This document shows, piece by piece, positions 10,365-20,619 of a stretch of DNA of 64,000 nucleotides. Below the pieces are notes generated by a model, which did no database searches, was not told the origin of the DNA, and worked only from the letters and a program-made list of their open reading frames with translations. Each line of letters opens with the position of its first letter. Within the stretch, counting starts at the first letter, position 1. Source of the DNA: Paulinella micropora (Eukaryota > Cercozoa > Imbricatea > Euglyphida); NCBI GenBank assembly GCA_009731375.1, contig BJOX01000252.1, positions 443,994 through 507,993 on the forward strand, written 5' to 3'. The translations under genes were made by a program, and so were the position numbers.

Positions 10365-11226
10365 TTGCGAATTGACTCAAGAGGAGCAGTTCTTGACAAG
10401 GCAGTCAATGTCGAAAAGCTATGGTATCATCCAAAAGCATGGGAACGTGATATGAAGAAAGCAACCAGACAGCAGGCAATACACGTATGGGCACAGACTC
10501 AACAAATGCCTCACTGGAAAATCAAAGAACGAATTGCGTCTATTGTCAGATCTCGACTTCTACGTTACCCAGAGATCCTCAAGAGCTCTAACTATACTAT
10601 GAAAATGCTGTTCATAGAACACCTACCCAGAAAGGAGCTCAAAGCAATACCAGCAATCATTCTGCAACACGTCACCATGCCACAACAAACACGGATGTCT
10701 GTACTATCACTTGCAAAGATAGCACAAAAGAACTCACCATCTATTGCGAAGACTTTGATAAACATTCACATGTGGATTGACGGTTTTGACTTTCAGTTTT
10801 TCGAACAACCTAAATGCTCCCCACTTTGCAAAATGGAAAGCATTTCAGTTCGAGACTGAAAGACATGGAAGGAGAGATGGGAATAGTAGGTAGAATACAT
10901 GCATCCGCAATTCCCTCTCTCCACTGTGGCAATGCACAAAAAGAATTCTGGATCGGTGTCAAAAAGTATGTTGCCCAAATCCGTGACATCATTTTTGGTA
11001 AAAGGCCAAGTCAGGCTGATAGTCGGACCGACCGTTCCAAATTGACTGACATAAATCAGCACAAGATGCACAGATTCAGACAGAAAAACATGCATTGTTC
11101 ACTATACTGCAATCCATGGGAACAACAAAAGCGACAGGCAATATCATTTTACGAAATTTGCAAAATTTATGGGATGAAAATCAGCAAAATTTCGGAAAGC
11201 ATACTGCAAATAAAAACCAAAGAATA
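10365..11226 (+). pseudogene. Unrecognised retroelement coding remnants
   Basis: Two overlapping open stretches. 10365-10859 lacks an ATG at its start and is basic and helical; 10814-11226 follows in another frame. Composition (Lys, Gln, His, Asn) matches the neighbouring frames and suggests one decayed protein broken by a frameshift. No domain is recognised. It lies between the GIY-YIG gene and the RNase H remnant inside the inverted-repeat block. Confidence 0.3.
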
Positions 11227-11539
11227 AGTTGGAATACTTTACAATCAGTGAAAAATTACATCGAAAAGAACAAACTGGTTGTAAAGGACCTCGACAAAAA
11301 CAAAAACCAGTTGTGGGTAGAATGCCCTGTTATGCTATGGCAAAGGTTGAAACAAGAAGTGGTAGAATCCCCGTGTTTCAAAGCAGTCAGCATGACAGAA
11401 CAACAGATTTTACGCAAGTACAGACACGAATACAATAAAAGAAATCTCGGTCGCTTTGCTCCGTTGAATAAGAAAGGGGAGGTCCAACAAGCAGAAGCGG
11501 TAGGGACGTTGCCGCTCCCAGAGGAAAAGATGCAGGAGT

Positions 11540-11911
11540 GTCATGTGCGAATGGAGGCGCCTCCGGAAGAATCGACATGCGAGACTGAAATCTACGCGCT
11601 GGAGGCGTGTCTACATGGCCAGGAGCCTCGGAAGATAGCAAACTTCATCAATGGGATCATGGCGCACAAGGAAAAGTGGCCAAGGATCTGGCCAAGCAAG
11701 GGTGGGGGAAACCACCTGTGGTGTACGAAGACAACAAGCCTCCGGGGCCATCGATCTGGCTACAACCAACATTTATCGGCAGAAGCTGAGCTCACATTGA
11801 TCCGCAGGGAGGCTGCGCTACGAGTATGTCAACGCCATGATTCTGGCCGGGAAGGCAATCGCAATGTTTGAGAAGATCGGTTCAGCTGACAACTACGGTG
11901 ACGAACACTAA
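11540..11911 (+). pseudogene. Copia RNase H remnant, wrong strand for its element
   Basis: The stretch STCETEIYALEACLHGQ followed by KIANFINGIM aligns with SCEAEVYAMVEAYHGQ and KISNFVQGIA of the first copia element. A second frame (11667 onward) supplies GWGKPPVVYEDNK, the third catalytic acid region, and a third frame supplies a C-terminal end stopping at 11911. At least two frameshifts are needed. The surrounding copia is on the minus strand but this piece is on the plus strand. Flipping 7483-12366 would put it on the minus strand beside the 3' LTR, exactly where RNase H belongs. Confidence 0.65.
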
Positions 11912-12025
11912 GCGGCAGCGGGGACCGAAATACAAAACTCGAAACTGATCGAGAAGATTGCGCAACAGTGATCGGTGAGGCGCCTGATAGGACCGGGCCT
12001 TTTGTGTAGTGACAGTTGGTAATGC

Positions 12026-12366
12026 CTTGAATACAATATTCAGTAGCTAGTAAGTCAGAGGGTCAGGCTGTCAACTTAGACAGCTGGTCGCCTCTTGCCT
12101 TTTAATGAATAAAACGAAAACTTGAAAGTCTAAATGCTCATTTTTTATATATTTAGTACTTGAAATGGTCTCGGCCTGATTGTTATAATTTTGTTGTTGA
12201 CCTGACCGATAGTACTTATTCTTGACATTGATTATTTGTGGAAAGTCAAGTGTATTTATCTTCCACATGTCAGTTTATACTATTAAAGTTAAAATTATTT
12301 GCTTATACACCGGTGAGCTAGTAGAATAAAAGGAGGCAGGGTTACTGCCATAGTAGCCTTTTAAAA
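12026..12366 (-). repeat. Right arm of 341 bp inverted repeat
   Basis: Reverse complement of 7483-7823. Outside it the minus-strand reverse transcriptase frame begins immediately, with its stop at 12342 lying within the arm. Confidence 0.85.
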
Positions 12367-13778
12367 GTGCCCACTGGTTCCAAGCTGTTCGAGTTAGACT
12401 GTGTTAAAAGATGACGAAAGTGACTGAAAACTTTGTTTTCTCTGTGACAGAACTTTTGGTAAATCGTAGCCCATGTTTGGGGAGAACTTGATGATAGTTG
12501 CCTTAACGATTTTTTGAAAATAGATTTCGGATATCTGCATTCGAAAAGAAGTTGATAAACTGCTTCCTCCAGCACCTCATTATTGGTTGATTGATTTCGG
12601 TACATGCCAAGCATCCCTTTGATAGCCGCCGTTCTCACTCTATTGTCAGTGTACGACGATAATGGTGGGAGGCATGGATATGGTGTTGTACCATTACTAA
12701 TCAAGAATTTCCAATTTTTGAAATGCGGGCGAGAATGAAAGCCAAAATATAACTTCTTACCAATTCTTAAGTCACTCCCAGCAAAAACAAGTTTATAAAA
12801 TCGTTCGTCAACATCTACTTCTTGTTCTTCAAGCTCTAGACCACCCGTGTATACGGGTTGCGCGTGCTTATATTCTAGATGCCTGAGTGACTGTATGTGG
12901 GGTGTCAGACGTTCTAAAAATGTTTGGTCGTCTGATGGAGTCACAAGAAGAAAAAGTAGATCGTCAACCTGTCGAATGCCGTATACAAATTCAGATAGAT
13001 TTTGTCTACGTAGTACAGTAAGAAATCTAAACTCATCAAAAATACATTTTATTTGGGCCAATGGGAAAGAAAGATAGCCTCCGATCGGGCAACCTTTAAC
13101 TTGCTGAAAGCAAGCCACGGTTCCCCATCATGAAGTAAGTATTGTTCAGATCCATCTCGACTATGTCGAGTAAGTCCTGAAAACTGAAGACGACATAGTC
13201 GTCTCGTGAGGCACTATGGTGCCAACCTACATCATGTTTCATCCTTCCATTCACATCAAGTCGCAACGTTTTTGACACTTGTATTTTTTCCTCTCTAAGC
13301 TTTCCTCTTTTTCCAGTGGCTTCATAATGACGTTAAATCATGAAAGCCAGTGTATAGACATGATGATCTCTTTGTTATCTAGCCAAGTGAACATTTGTTT
13401 CACATCAAATGACAAAGCTTGAACATTTAATTCGACGTTCAAATTCTTTTCTAATTTCTGAAACAAAGTCTGGGCTTTTTTCATTTTTCCTTTGAGATCT
13501 GAAAGCTTATTGAGATTGAAGTTTGGCACGTATTTTGTGACTTGCATAACGAGAAAGTTCAAGGCTCTGGCAGCGTATTTTAGTGTCTTTCGACCTTGTG
13601 AGCGAGACTGAATACAAATTAATCGTGTTTTGTTTTCCGGATCTTTGTCCTTTGGAGATGTCATAACTTTGTTCACCGGCTGCTTCGCTAACAGCTTTTC
13701 CCGCCTTTCCTTTCCCCGCGGTCCACGCGGCTTCGGTAGTTCCACCGTAATGGTGCGTTTCATGCACATCGGGTTCAC
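12342..13778 (-). pseudogene. Penelope-like reverse transcriptase, frameshifted
   Basis: Minus-strand reverse transcriptase in three pieces. 13778-13338 holds an N-terminal region and palm motif A in ALSFDVKQMFTWLDN. 13278-13096 holds a segment ending NTYFMMGNRG. 13118-12342 holds motif B as KGCPIGGYLSFPLAQ and the catalytic RQVDDLLFLL. The later part, DNRVRTAAIKGMLGMYR then YPKSIFKKSL, matches the basic C-terminal region usual in Penelope/RT3-type enzymes. A stop near 13338 and a frameshift near 13110 break it. A GIY-YIG endonuclease nearby supports the family call. It is inserted next to the truncated copia reverse transcriptase. Confidence 0.6.
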
Positions 13779-13862
13779 CGAACCCCTAGCATGAAATGGA
13801 TCACCGCAAGTCGGGCGCGTCGATCACCCAATCTCCTTTCCAATTCGCATCAGGATATGATG

Positions 13863-15724
13863 TCAGGCGAGTGCTCTCCTTTTGGTAGAATCGGATTCCC
13901 CGCCTAACCGTACCCTTTCAAGGTAACGCATCACCTGTTCCGCCTCTTGAAAGGGGAAGTCCTCCGGTTTTGAGGTATATCGGGCCATCTCGGCCACCGG
14001 CCCAAGCGTGTCATACCGAGTTACTTGCACCCAGATAAGTATCCCGCAGATATGATACGGCGAAAACTCCTCCAGGACACTTGGAACTCCCACTCGGCAC
14101 CCGGGCATCAGCCATGGCGAATCCACAGACGATAAGTCTTTAGTCTTCAGACGCTCGCTGGCTTCATTGATAAACGTTTCCAGGAACAACTTGACGGTCC
14201 GCCCCAACTCCGGGTGCCTGCCGTCCTCGATGTCGATTCCCACCACACCCGTTGGCAGTTCCGGTCCTAAACTCCCTTTTGCCTCCTCGCTGCTGAAGCT
14301 CATCATGATGTCGTCCACATGGACGAACCCGATATCAGGCTTCTGTTGCCCCGAACGCCAGCGGAAGAAGAAGCACGGAAACGCTTTGTGCTGCTCGTAC
14401 CCTTGCGACACCATGAAAGGCACCAGCACTTGCATCCACCACTTTCTCCCAGCATCCGGTTGTCCGTAGAGCGCCCTTACCATTTCCCAGACATACCCCT
14501 CCTCTTCAAAGCCGAACAGAGGTACCAGGTAGGTACGTCGCATCCCCTTTTCTTCCACCTCGGCCTCTATGTAGGCCGTGCCTACATCGAACTTGCCCAA
14601 TACGAGGTCGTAGAACGTCACCAACATGAAGAAACCAAGTATGGCCATGCAGGGGGTTGGGAACGTGCGTTGCCCATAGTGTTCTCCTTGAACCATGGAG
14701 TACCCCTTCGCCTGGTGACCGCCAACCTACTTTTGTACTTTAACACCTTTCCTCCCGACTCCTTGGTCGCATCGGCGTATCGTCCCCGGCACAAGTCCCG
14801 CGCCGGTACCGATTCCCTTTTGCGCCTCCTGAAACATCCTTGCGCCCACAGGGTAGCGATCTCCTGTTCGTAGAACTCGTCATCTTCCCATGGTTCTTTT
14901 CCTTCCAGCCACCTCTTCCTATACGGCACCTTCTTCTCTTCTTCAGGCTCGCTTGGAGTTTGACCTGGTAGGGACCCTGGGATCGCCTTCGCCCCCCCGT
15001 CAGTCATACCATCGCTCGCTCTGATAGGCACGTAGTCGTAGCCCGCGGTGAACAGAGCCTCTGGGATCGCCTTTGACTCCCCGCCAGCCACGCGCGCCTC
15101 CACATTCGTCGCAGGCGCCCGGTCGCCCACCCTAGGAGCAATCAAAGCATTGACAAAGTTGTTAAACTCCTCATAGTTGCTCACTTGCGGGAACACGCCC
15201 AACTCTCCTTCTAGTTTGCTGGTGGTACTAGCTAGCTCACTGCTTTCAGGTTGAGGCACCCTAGTACTCTCACACCTTTCAGGTGTGGGCACTCCCTCAC
15301 CCCTACTCACAGTTTTGCTACCACCCCCTTTCACCATGTAGGCTTGCGCTGCTTTCCTTCTCTGAAGTAGACTGAAGGCACGATTGAGCTCCCCATCTTC
15401 CTCCTGTTCAGAGCTTTCACTTGTGTCAGCTCCTGGGGACTTCTTTTTGACCATGACATTGTCGGCCTTAGCCTTTGCTCCAGGCTGCTCTCCGTTCCCA
15501 TCTGTGCCATGGGTACACTTTGGCAAAGGATGATCACCTCCACACCGGAGACAGTGCTTCTTACAGTTTGAGGCATAGTGCCCCTTGCCCTTGCAGTTAA
15601 AGCACTTCTCCTTCTTACTCCTATCCTTTTTGCCCTTTTGGTTGCGCTTTCCACCACCTTGCTCCTCCTCCCCTCGTGTACCCCTTCCACCTTTCTTTCC
15701 TTTCCCGAGTGCGAGAACTTGCAC
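13863..15724 (-). pseudogene. Copia gag nucleocapsid fused to reverse transcriptase
   Basis: The frame 15724-14618 starts with a Lys/Gly-rich stretch and the zinc knuckle CFNCKGKGHYASNC, then a second CLRCGGDHPLPKC. It then runs through acidic linker sequence directly into EIATLWAQGCFRR and KYKSRL, the start of the reverse transcriptase in the first copia element. After a frameshift near 14700, 14696-13863 continues with FPTPCMAILGF, LGKFDVGTAYIEAE, GQPDAGRKWW and the catalytic FVHVDDIMMSF. It ends in VMRYLERVRLGG where RNase H should begin. Protease and integrase are missing, so an internal deletion joined gag to RT. The copy is defective and cut at its 3' side by the Penelope-like insertion. 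Confidence 0.75.
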
Positions 15725-17103
15725 TTACTGGCGTACTTGCAGTCCCCTTCCTTACTAAAGAAAACAAATCCCCTTCAGCTTTATCGTTGAGATGCATGTA
15801 TTGGCACTCTCCTCCTTTCTTACACCTTCCCTTCTGGAAGTACAGGCATGGGGTAGTGAATGGTCTTTTCTTTTCACCCTTCGCAGCGTTTGCTTTTGCC
15901 TTCTTGCTGGCCTTTCTCTCTCTCTCTCTCGATTTTTGCAGATCAATGTCTTTTGCCTTTCTCTTCAGCTCTTGCCACCACTGATGCACATCCCATGCTT
16001 GTTTATCTTTCTCAAAATCTGCTGCCAGCAACCACTACTTCCAGTCGGTTTGCACCTCCTTGTCCTTCATTTCCGGACCCATTATCGCATCGCGAATAAT
16101 GTGCTCGAAGCTCAAATCAGAGGCCTTTTTGGCCAACTGATCCCTTACTGATTCGAATTCAGCAATCTGCCCTTCATAATATTATTGCGTAGACGAGTTA
16201 ACTCCCATCTAGCCATCCTGCTCTGCTTTCTCAAGCAGATCACTGGAATTGCCTTTCCCATACCTGTCCTTAAGCCTTTTCCACATAGCGTCAGGTTGTT
16301 GCCCAAATTCCGGTGTTCCATCTCTGACTAGGTCTGTGACCAACCTTTGCCTCTCCCTTGAGATGCGTATAGATGAGAGTGAATAACTCCACCCTCTTCT
16401 CTCTCACTGCTACTAACAGACTGTCGTCATAGCTTACCATGAGTTGCCGTTCTTTACGCTTCTTCTTGGGCGCCGTGCCCACTGACTTCTTTTCCGTCGC
16501 CGCAGCTGTGGAGAGTCCCGCTGTCGGTCCTTTTGCCTCGCCACTGCCACTTAGTTCTGCATGCTAGAGGTACCGGACGATTGAGAGGTAGAGGCCCTAC
16601 GCTTTCCTCTCCTTTCCTCTTCATACTTCCTAGAGGCAGATTCACGTTTGGTAGCTGCCTGAGCTCTCTTCTTCTCTTACATCACTTTCTTCTTGTTCCT
16701 CCCTTGCATCAGAATCTTCGGAGGCTGGACTGTCTTCCGACTCATCCTCGGCATCCAAGTCTGGCATAACAGCCTCGTCCTCTTCATTGCTTGCACTCCC
16801 CTGCAGCCCCAAAGCACTGTTTAACATTCCGCTTGCATAGCTGTTGCTGGCTGCTGTCGCTGCTGCCCTCTTGGCATGGTTTTCCCACCGACTCATATAG
16901 TCTGGTACGTTCTTGCCTGCCATGTGCAGCCTTCGTAGGCTGGCACGATGTACTTCTAATTTATGCCCGTCCTCAAATCCACCTTTAAGGTCCTTCCTAA
17001 CTGCCTCTAGCATCAGAGCACGTTGAAAGCCTTCCCAATTCTCCCTACCGCTGTAGTAAGGTATGTTGTTTGACTCATTTCCATTTTTCAGTTTTTCAGA
17101 CAT
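15621..17103 (-). pseudogene. Copia gag, N-terminal part with CCCH finger
   Basis: The frame from 17103 begins MSEKLKNGNE and contains YYSGRENWEGFQRALMLEAV, the copia gag opening, then an acidic tail to 16642. Further pieces lie at 16645-16454, 16482-16291 and 16031-15621 in shifting frames. The last carries a CCCH finger (C-x8-C-x5-C-x3-H, starting CLYFQKGRC). Four or more frame breaks show decay. The gag layout matches the first element (helical region, CCCH, then knuckles). The 510 bases from 17104 to 17614 are the untranslated leader between gag and the 5' LTR, with no recognisable gene. Confidence 0.65.
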
Positions 17104-17614
17104 CTGAAGTTACTTTTCCACTCCAGAAAGGTTGTTGTTCCCTGTCTGTTGTGCGTTCCTGACTGGCTGACACCTGTCCTGCAAATCCCCCTTTAAGAGT
17201 ACGTTGCTATTGTCCTGCTTGCAGCAAACTGCTGTTGGCCTTTTCCAGTTGGTTTCCTTTAGCAGGTAGCTATCCTGCACCCACCAACACTTCTCAGCAG
17301 CGCGCCACAAGCACCCCTGAACTGGTTTCTGGGCTTGCTTGATAATGGGGTTTTGTGGTCCAAACCCCTAAACCGTTCCTGTAGATGTCCTTCTGACCCG
17401 AAGGCTCACTCTTGTCTCCTGTCGGTAGCCCAGCCTCTGCAGAGCTCTACCCCCTGTCCAACCACAACGATTCACGCAGTGGCACTGGAGCACTGTTGGA
17501 AGGACTTCCCTTCTGCTGTGTCACTCTTGCGTGTGACACAGACCGTGGATGCATTTCCTCTTGATCACTCTAGGTGATATTGTTGTGCTTCAACACGTAC
17601 AAGGCTCCTAACCC

Positions 17615-17943
17615 TTAAGAAGTTGAACAGAATAGAATGTATTAGAAGCCGGTTTAACGTCTCCCAGGCGTCCCCGGCTGACTATCTGACCATCTCCAAA
17701 CATCCTTTAATAGGTTATTCAATCAATACAGACAAAAGCCCGCCAAACAAACGAAACAATTGATGCAGGTCACTAAGTCATAGTTGAAATGTAGTAAAAG
17801 GTATCCATACAGTGCATATTGACATTGGTGCCACCAATGCCACCCACACCAGTAAATATCCCTTTTTCCATACTATGAAATAATAATATTAACTAACGTA
17901 TATACCGGTTGTATTAATCCCATCACCTAATTCACTTCTCAAG
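17615..17943 (-). repeat. 5' LTR-like repeat of the second copia element
   Basis: Direct repeat of 7129-7458. For a minus-strand element this is the 5' LTR. A primer-binding site should follow just below 17615, but I cannot match it to a particular tRNA. Confidence 0.75.
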
Positions 17944-18630
17944 AGCCGTACTCGTCACGATTAATGTATTAAACAGTAACCGCGTAAAATCTCAAGTGAC
18001 TTCAAGTTGAGGCGGCCATTTGCCAACATTTCAAGTTCAACTCGCCTACCCCCGCCTCTGAATATCACCGTTGCCCGTTACCTCATATTATGCCGGCCCG
18101 GGACTTGGGTTGGAGGGATACGGAAACGGACACAGACAACGAAGGTTTTCGGACGGAAAAGGACGTATTTGGGGGAATGGGGGTTTGGTAAAGAGAGAGC
18201 AGACACAACGGCAGGCAATGGAAGGGAAACTTACAGAAATTTGTAGGAGGAAGAGCATGGAACAAGCACGGTTTGGGGATGGACACGTCGGTAGGTCAAG
18301 GGGGGTCAGAGAAGCCAATGTTTCGGAATGGGGAGACAAGCACGTCGGTTGCCACTCCAGGGGATAAGAAAGGGGGATGGGGGCTACAGGGGGAACTTGA
18401 AAGGGGGTCGGAATTCAAATGTTAAAGGGGGTTTTCAGAGGGGGTAAGACAACGCCAATGATTCATGGCGCAGAAAGGGGACGACAAAAGAGGCGGGTGT
18501 AGCGGACAAAGGCGACAAAACCACGCCAACTCGAAGGGAGAATTTCGGGGCTCTTTGCGGGCTTTTTACAAAAAATGAACTATTGGCGATGTTAACCATA
18601 TCACACTCTTGCTGACGGCACATATGGAAG
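17944..18630 (+). other. Non-coding stretch, purine-rich
   Basis: Right flank of the copia element. The plus strand is G/A-rich with short open frames in several phases and no recognisable product. It may include the rest of the interrupted LTR of the first element. Confidence 0.3.
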
Positions 18631-18635
18631 GAAAG

Positions 18636-18990
18636 TACAGATGCGGGGGGAAGATGCGCAGAGGACCACGAGGAGAACTAGGTGGAGCTTGGGGATGGGG
18701 AAGATAGAGTGGGAGGAACTTGAAGGGGAACTTGAAGGGGGTCACAGCCAGCCGATACCCCGGGTATGATACCCTGGGGTATGATACCCCCATCTCCCCC
18801 CCCCCCCCCCAACCCCCCCCCCCANNNNNNNNNNGGGGGAAGATGCGCAGAGGACCACGAGGAGAACTAGGTGGAGCTTGGGGATGGGGAAGATAGAGTG
18901 GGAGGAACTTGAAGGGGAACTTGAAGGGGGTCACAGCCAGCCGATACCCCGGGTATGATACCCTGGGGTATAATACCCGGGGTATGGAGG
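18636..18990 (+). repeat. Duplicated unit around a gap, ending in GGTAT palindromes
   Basis: A unit of about 140 bp (GGAAGATGCGCAGAGGACC onward) occurs at about 18642-18785 and again at about 18836-18975, on either side of poly-C and the 10 N gap at 18825. Each copy ends in tandem near-palindromes of the type ATACCCCGGGTAT and ATACCCTGGGGTAT. The duplication may be a collapsed or unmerged tandem repeat. Confidence 0.7.
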
Positions 18991-19115
18991 GGTATCGTTT
19001 GGCTGTGGGTGTAAGACTTGAGACAAGATTGGTGGAAAGGACTTGGGGAATAGTGAGTATTCATGGGAGACACGAGGAAGATCACGGGACCTTTTGCCCT
19101 TACTTTAGGTGCAAA

Positions 19116-19655
19116 ATGGAGGAAAAGAAGTCTGATAAGGCAGAGAAAGGAGAGGAGGAACAGGTGCAACAGGATCGTTGGCGTGAGGCGTGGGAAGAGG
19201 AGAATGAGGAAGCAGAGAAGGGGATGTGGGATCGAGGGGAGATAAGAATAGGCAAGGACATATATAAACACGTGGATGAGGCGGCCAGGGAATACGAGGT
19301 GTTTCGGGAACAATTGATAGAGTGGGTAAAGAAGAAAGACGTTTGTCCACACGAGATTGAGAGAGTACGACGGGCGATGGAACAAGCGGAAGCCTCGAAG
19401 ATAGCAATGCTGAAGTTGGCCACGATGAGACGGGAACGATATGCGGAGAATCAGGAGATGAGGGAAATCCGGGAAACCATCAAGAAGGAAAAACTAGAGA
19501 TATTGAAATTGGCTACCATGAGACGGGAACGGTATGTAGAGGAACAACGAATGAGGGAGGCCAGAGAGGCCGTCGAGAAGGAGAAACGGGAAAGGGAAGA
19601 GGGGGAACGTACAACGGGGGAGAAGCCATACAAGAAGGCTAGGAAAGGGGAATAG
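19116..19655 (+). CDS. Charged coiled-coil protein, multicopy family (copy 1)
   Basis: About 179 residues from the ATG at 19116, which follows TTACTTTAGGTG. The same sequence context precedes the next copy, so this may be a splice acceptor. The protein is very rich in Glu, Lys and Arg and predicted to be a long helix. It contains RWREAWEEE, then GEIRIGKDIYKHVDEA, then two tandem copies of KLATMRRERY about 40 residues apart, and a basic C terminus KPYKKARKGE that looks like a nuclear localisation signal. Copies 2 and 3 downstream share the pattern W-x-GE-x-RI-x-K-[IV]-Y. I do not recognise a named family. DNA binding or a role in a repeat-encoded regulator is only a guess. Confidence 0.5.
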   Translation: MEEKKSDKAEKGEEEQVQQDRWREAWEEENEEAEKGMWDRGEIRIGKDIYKHVDEAAREYEVFREQLIEWVKKKDVCPHEIERVRRAMEQAEASKIAMLKLATMRRERYAENQEMREIRETIKKEKLEILKLATMRRERYVEEQRMREAREAVEKEKREREEGERTTGEKPYKKARKGE

Positions 19656-19711
19656 AGGATAAGGGGGAAGACTATACATACTCCTCCCTACTTTAGGTGT
19701 GTGAAACGATT

Positions 19712-19785
19712 ATGGCTGCGGTTGAGCAGGGAGATGGAGGGGGGAAAGCGGAGAGGGTTGAGGCATCCGGTGAAAGGCCAGTCAG
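19712..19785 (+). pseudogene. 5' end of coiled-coil gene copy 2, split by transposon
   Basis: ATG at 19712 (MAAVEQGDGG) runs 24 codons plus two bases to the edge of the transposon at 19785. The last four bases TCAG are the target-site duplication. After removal of the element and one TCAG, codon 25 (AG plus G) completes as Arg and the frame continues at 28447 without a stop. Confidence 0.6.
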
Positions 19786-20342
19786 AACAAACATTACGAC
19801 GAAACCTAATATACGGATTTCACGAAATTTTTCCCGATGATTTTCAGAATATCTGAAATACTTGCAGAAATGATTCCAAAAGCTATATTATTTACTTATT
19901 ATGAGCAGGAATGAAAAAACAACGCTTGTACATACTCTAACACACTCATTTCAAGTTCACCGGCAGCGAAATATATGCTAGGAGTGGGAACTATTTTCAT
20001 TAAATTTACTGATTTTGCAAGCGGTCGCTTTCTATTAATACTACATGGCTTTTATTGTTTTATGTGTTCTAATCATTAACATTAATTAATTCAACAATTT
20101 AGAAAAGATTTAAAGTGAAAATATTAAAATTTGAATTCAAAAATTCAAATTTTGTATATATTTACAGTGTTTTCACCATTTAAATTTTCCCAAGTCAGAA
20201 AAATGTGATCAATACATCCCCTGGCAGGTTTTTTGAGCGGGATCTTTGATGTAGATGATAATTCAACTGAATATAATGTTATTTCCGACCGGCACCATCG
20301 AAAACATATTCAGAACTTGACTTCAAAACTTAATTTTTTATG
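19786..20342 (+). repeat. Left terminal inverted repeat of the transposon
   Basis: Pairs with 27885-28441 (coordinates sum to 48227) with very high identity, for example a single difference TATACGG versus TATGCGG near the end. It is AT-rich and non-coding. Weaker similarity continues inward to about 20440. Confidence 0.9.
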
Positions 20343-20619
20343 GAAATATCCTTCATTTCACCTAAGTCATGAAGCTAACAGAAAATATTGGAAAACCAAT
20401 ATTAATCACAGATTTTGCAGTGGATAGTTAGTATTAATCACAGAATTTATATTATTAAGGTTTTCATTAAAATAAATTAAATGAGTTTAAGTAAAAAAAA
20501 TACTTTAATATTTTTGCTGACTCGTTACACTTCACTCACCCGGAAACGTTGAGAGTTCATCAGCCAATTCAGATTTCATGTAGAAAAAACTGGCAGACGA
20601 GGTCACACAAGTATCTGCA

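Larger units (their letters stand above)
7129..17943 (-). mobile_element. Minus-strand copia element with nested insertions
   Basis: Bounded by direct repeats at 7129-7458 and 17615-17943 that are nearly identical. The minus strand carries gag (17103 to about 14.7 kb) and reverse transcriptase (14696-13863). A polypurine tract next to the left repeat fits this orientation, with the right copy as 5' LTR. Between the reverse transcriptase and the left LTR lie foreign sequences: a Penelope-like reverse transcriptase on the minus strand and a 4.9 kb block between inverted repeats. Flanks CGCCG (left) and AGCCG (right) could be a diverged 5 bp target duplication. Protease and integrase are absent, so the element is not autonomous. 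Confidence 0.7.
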
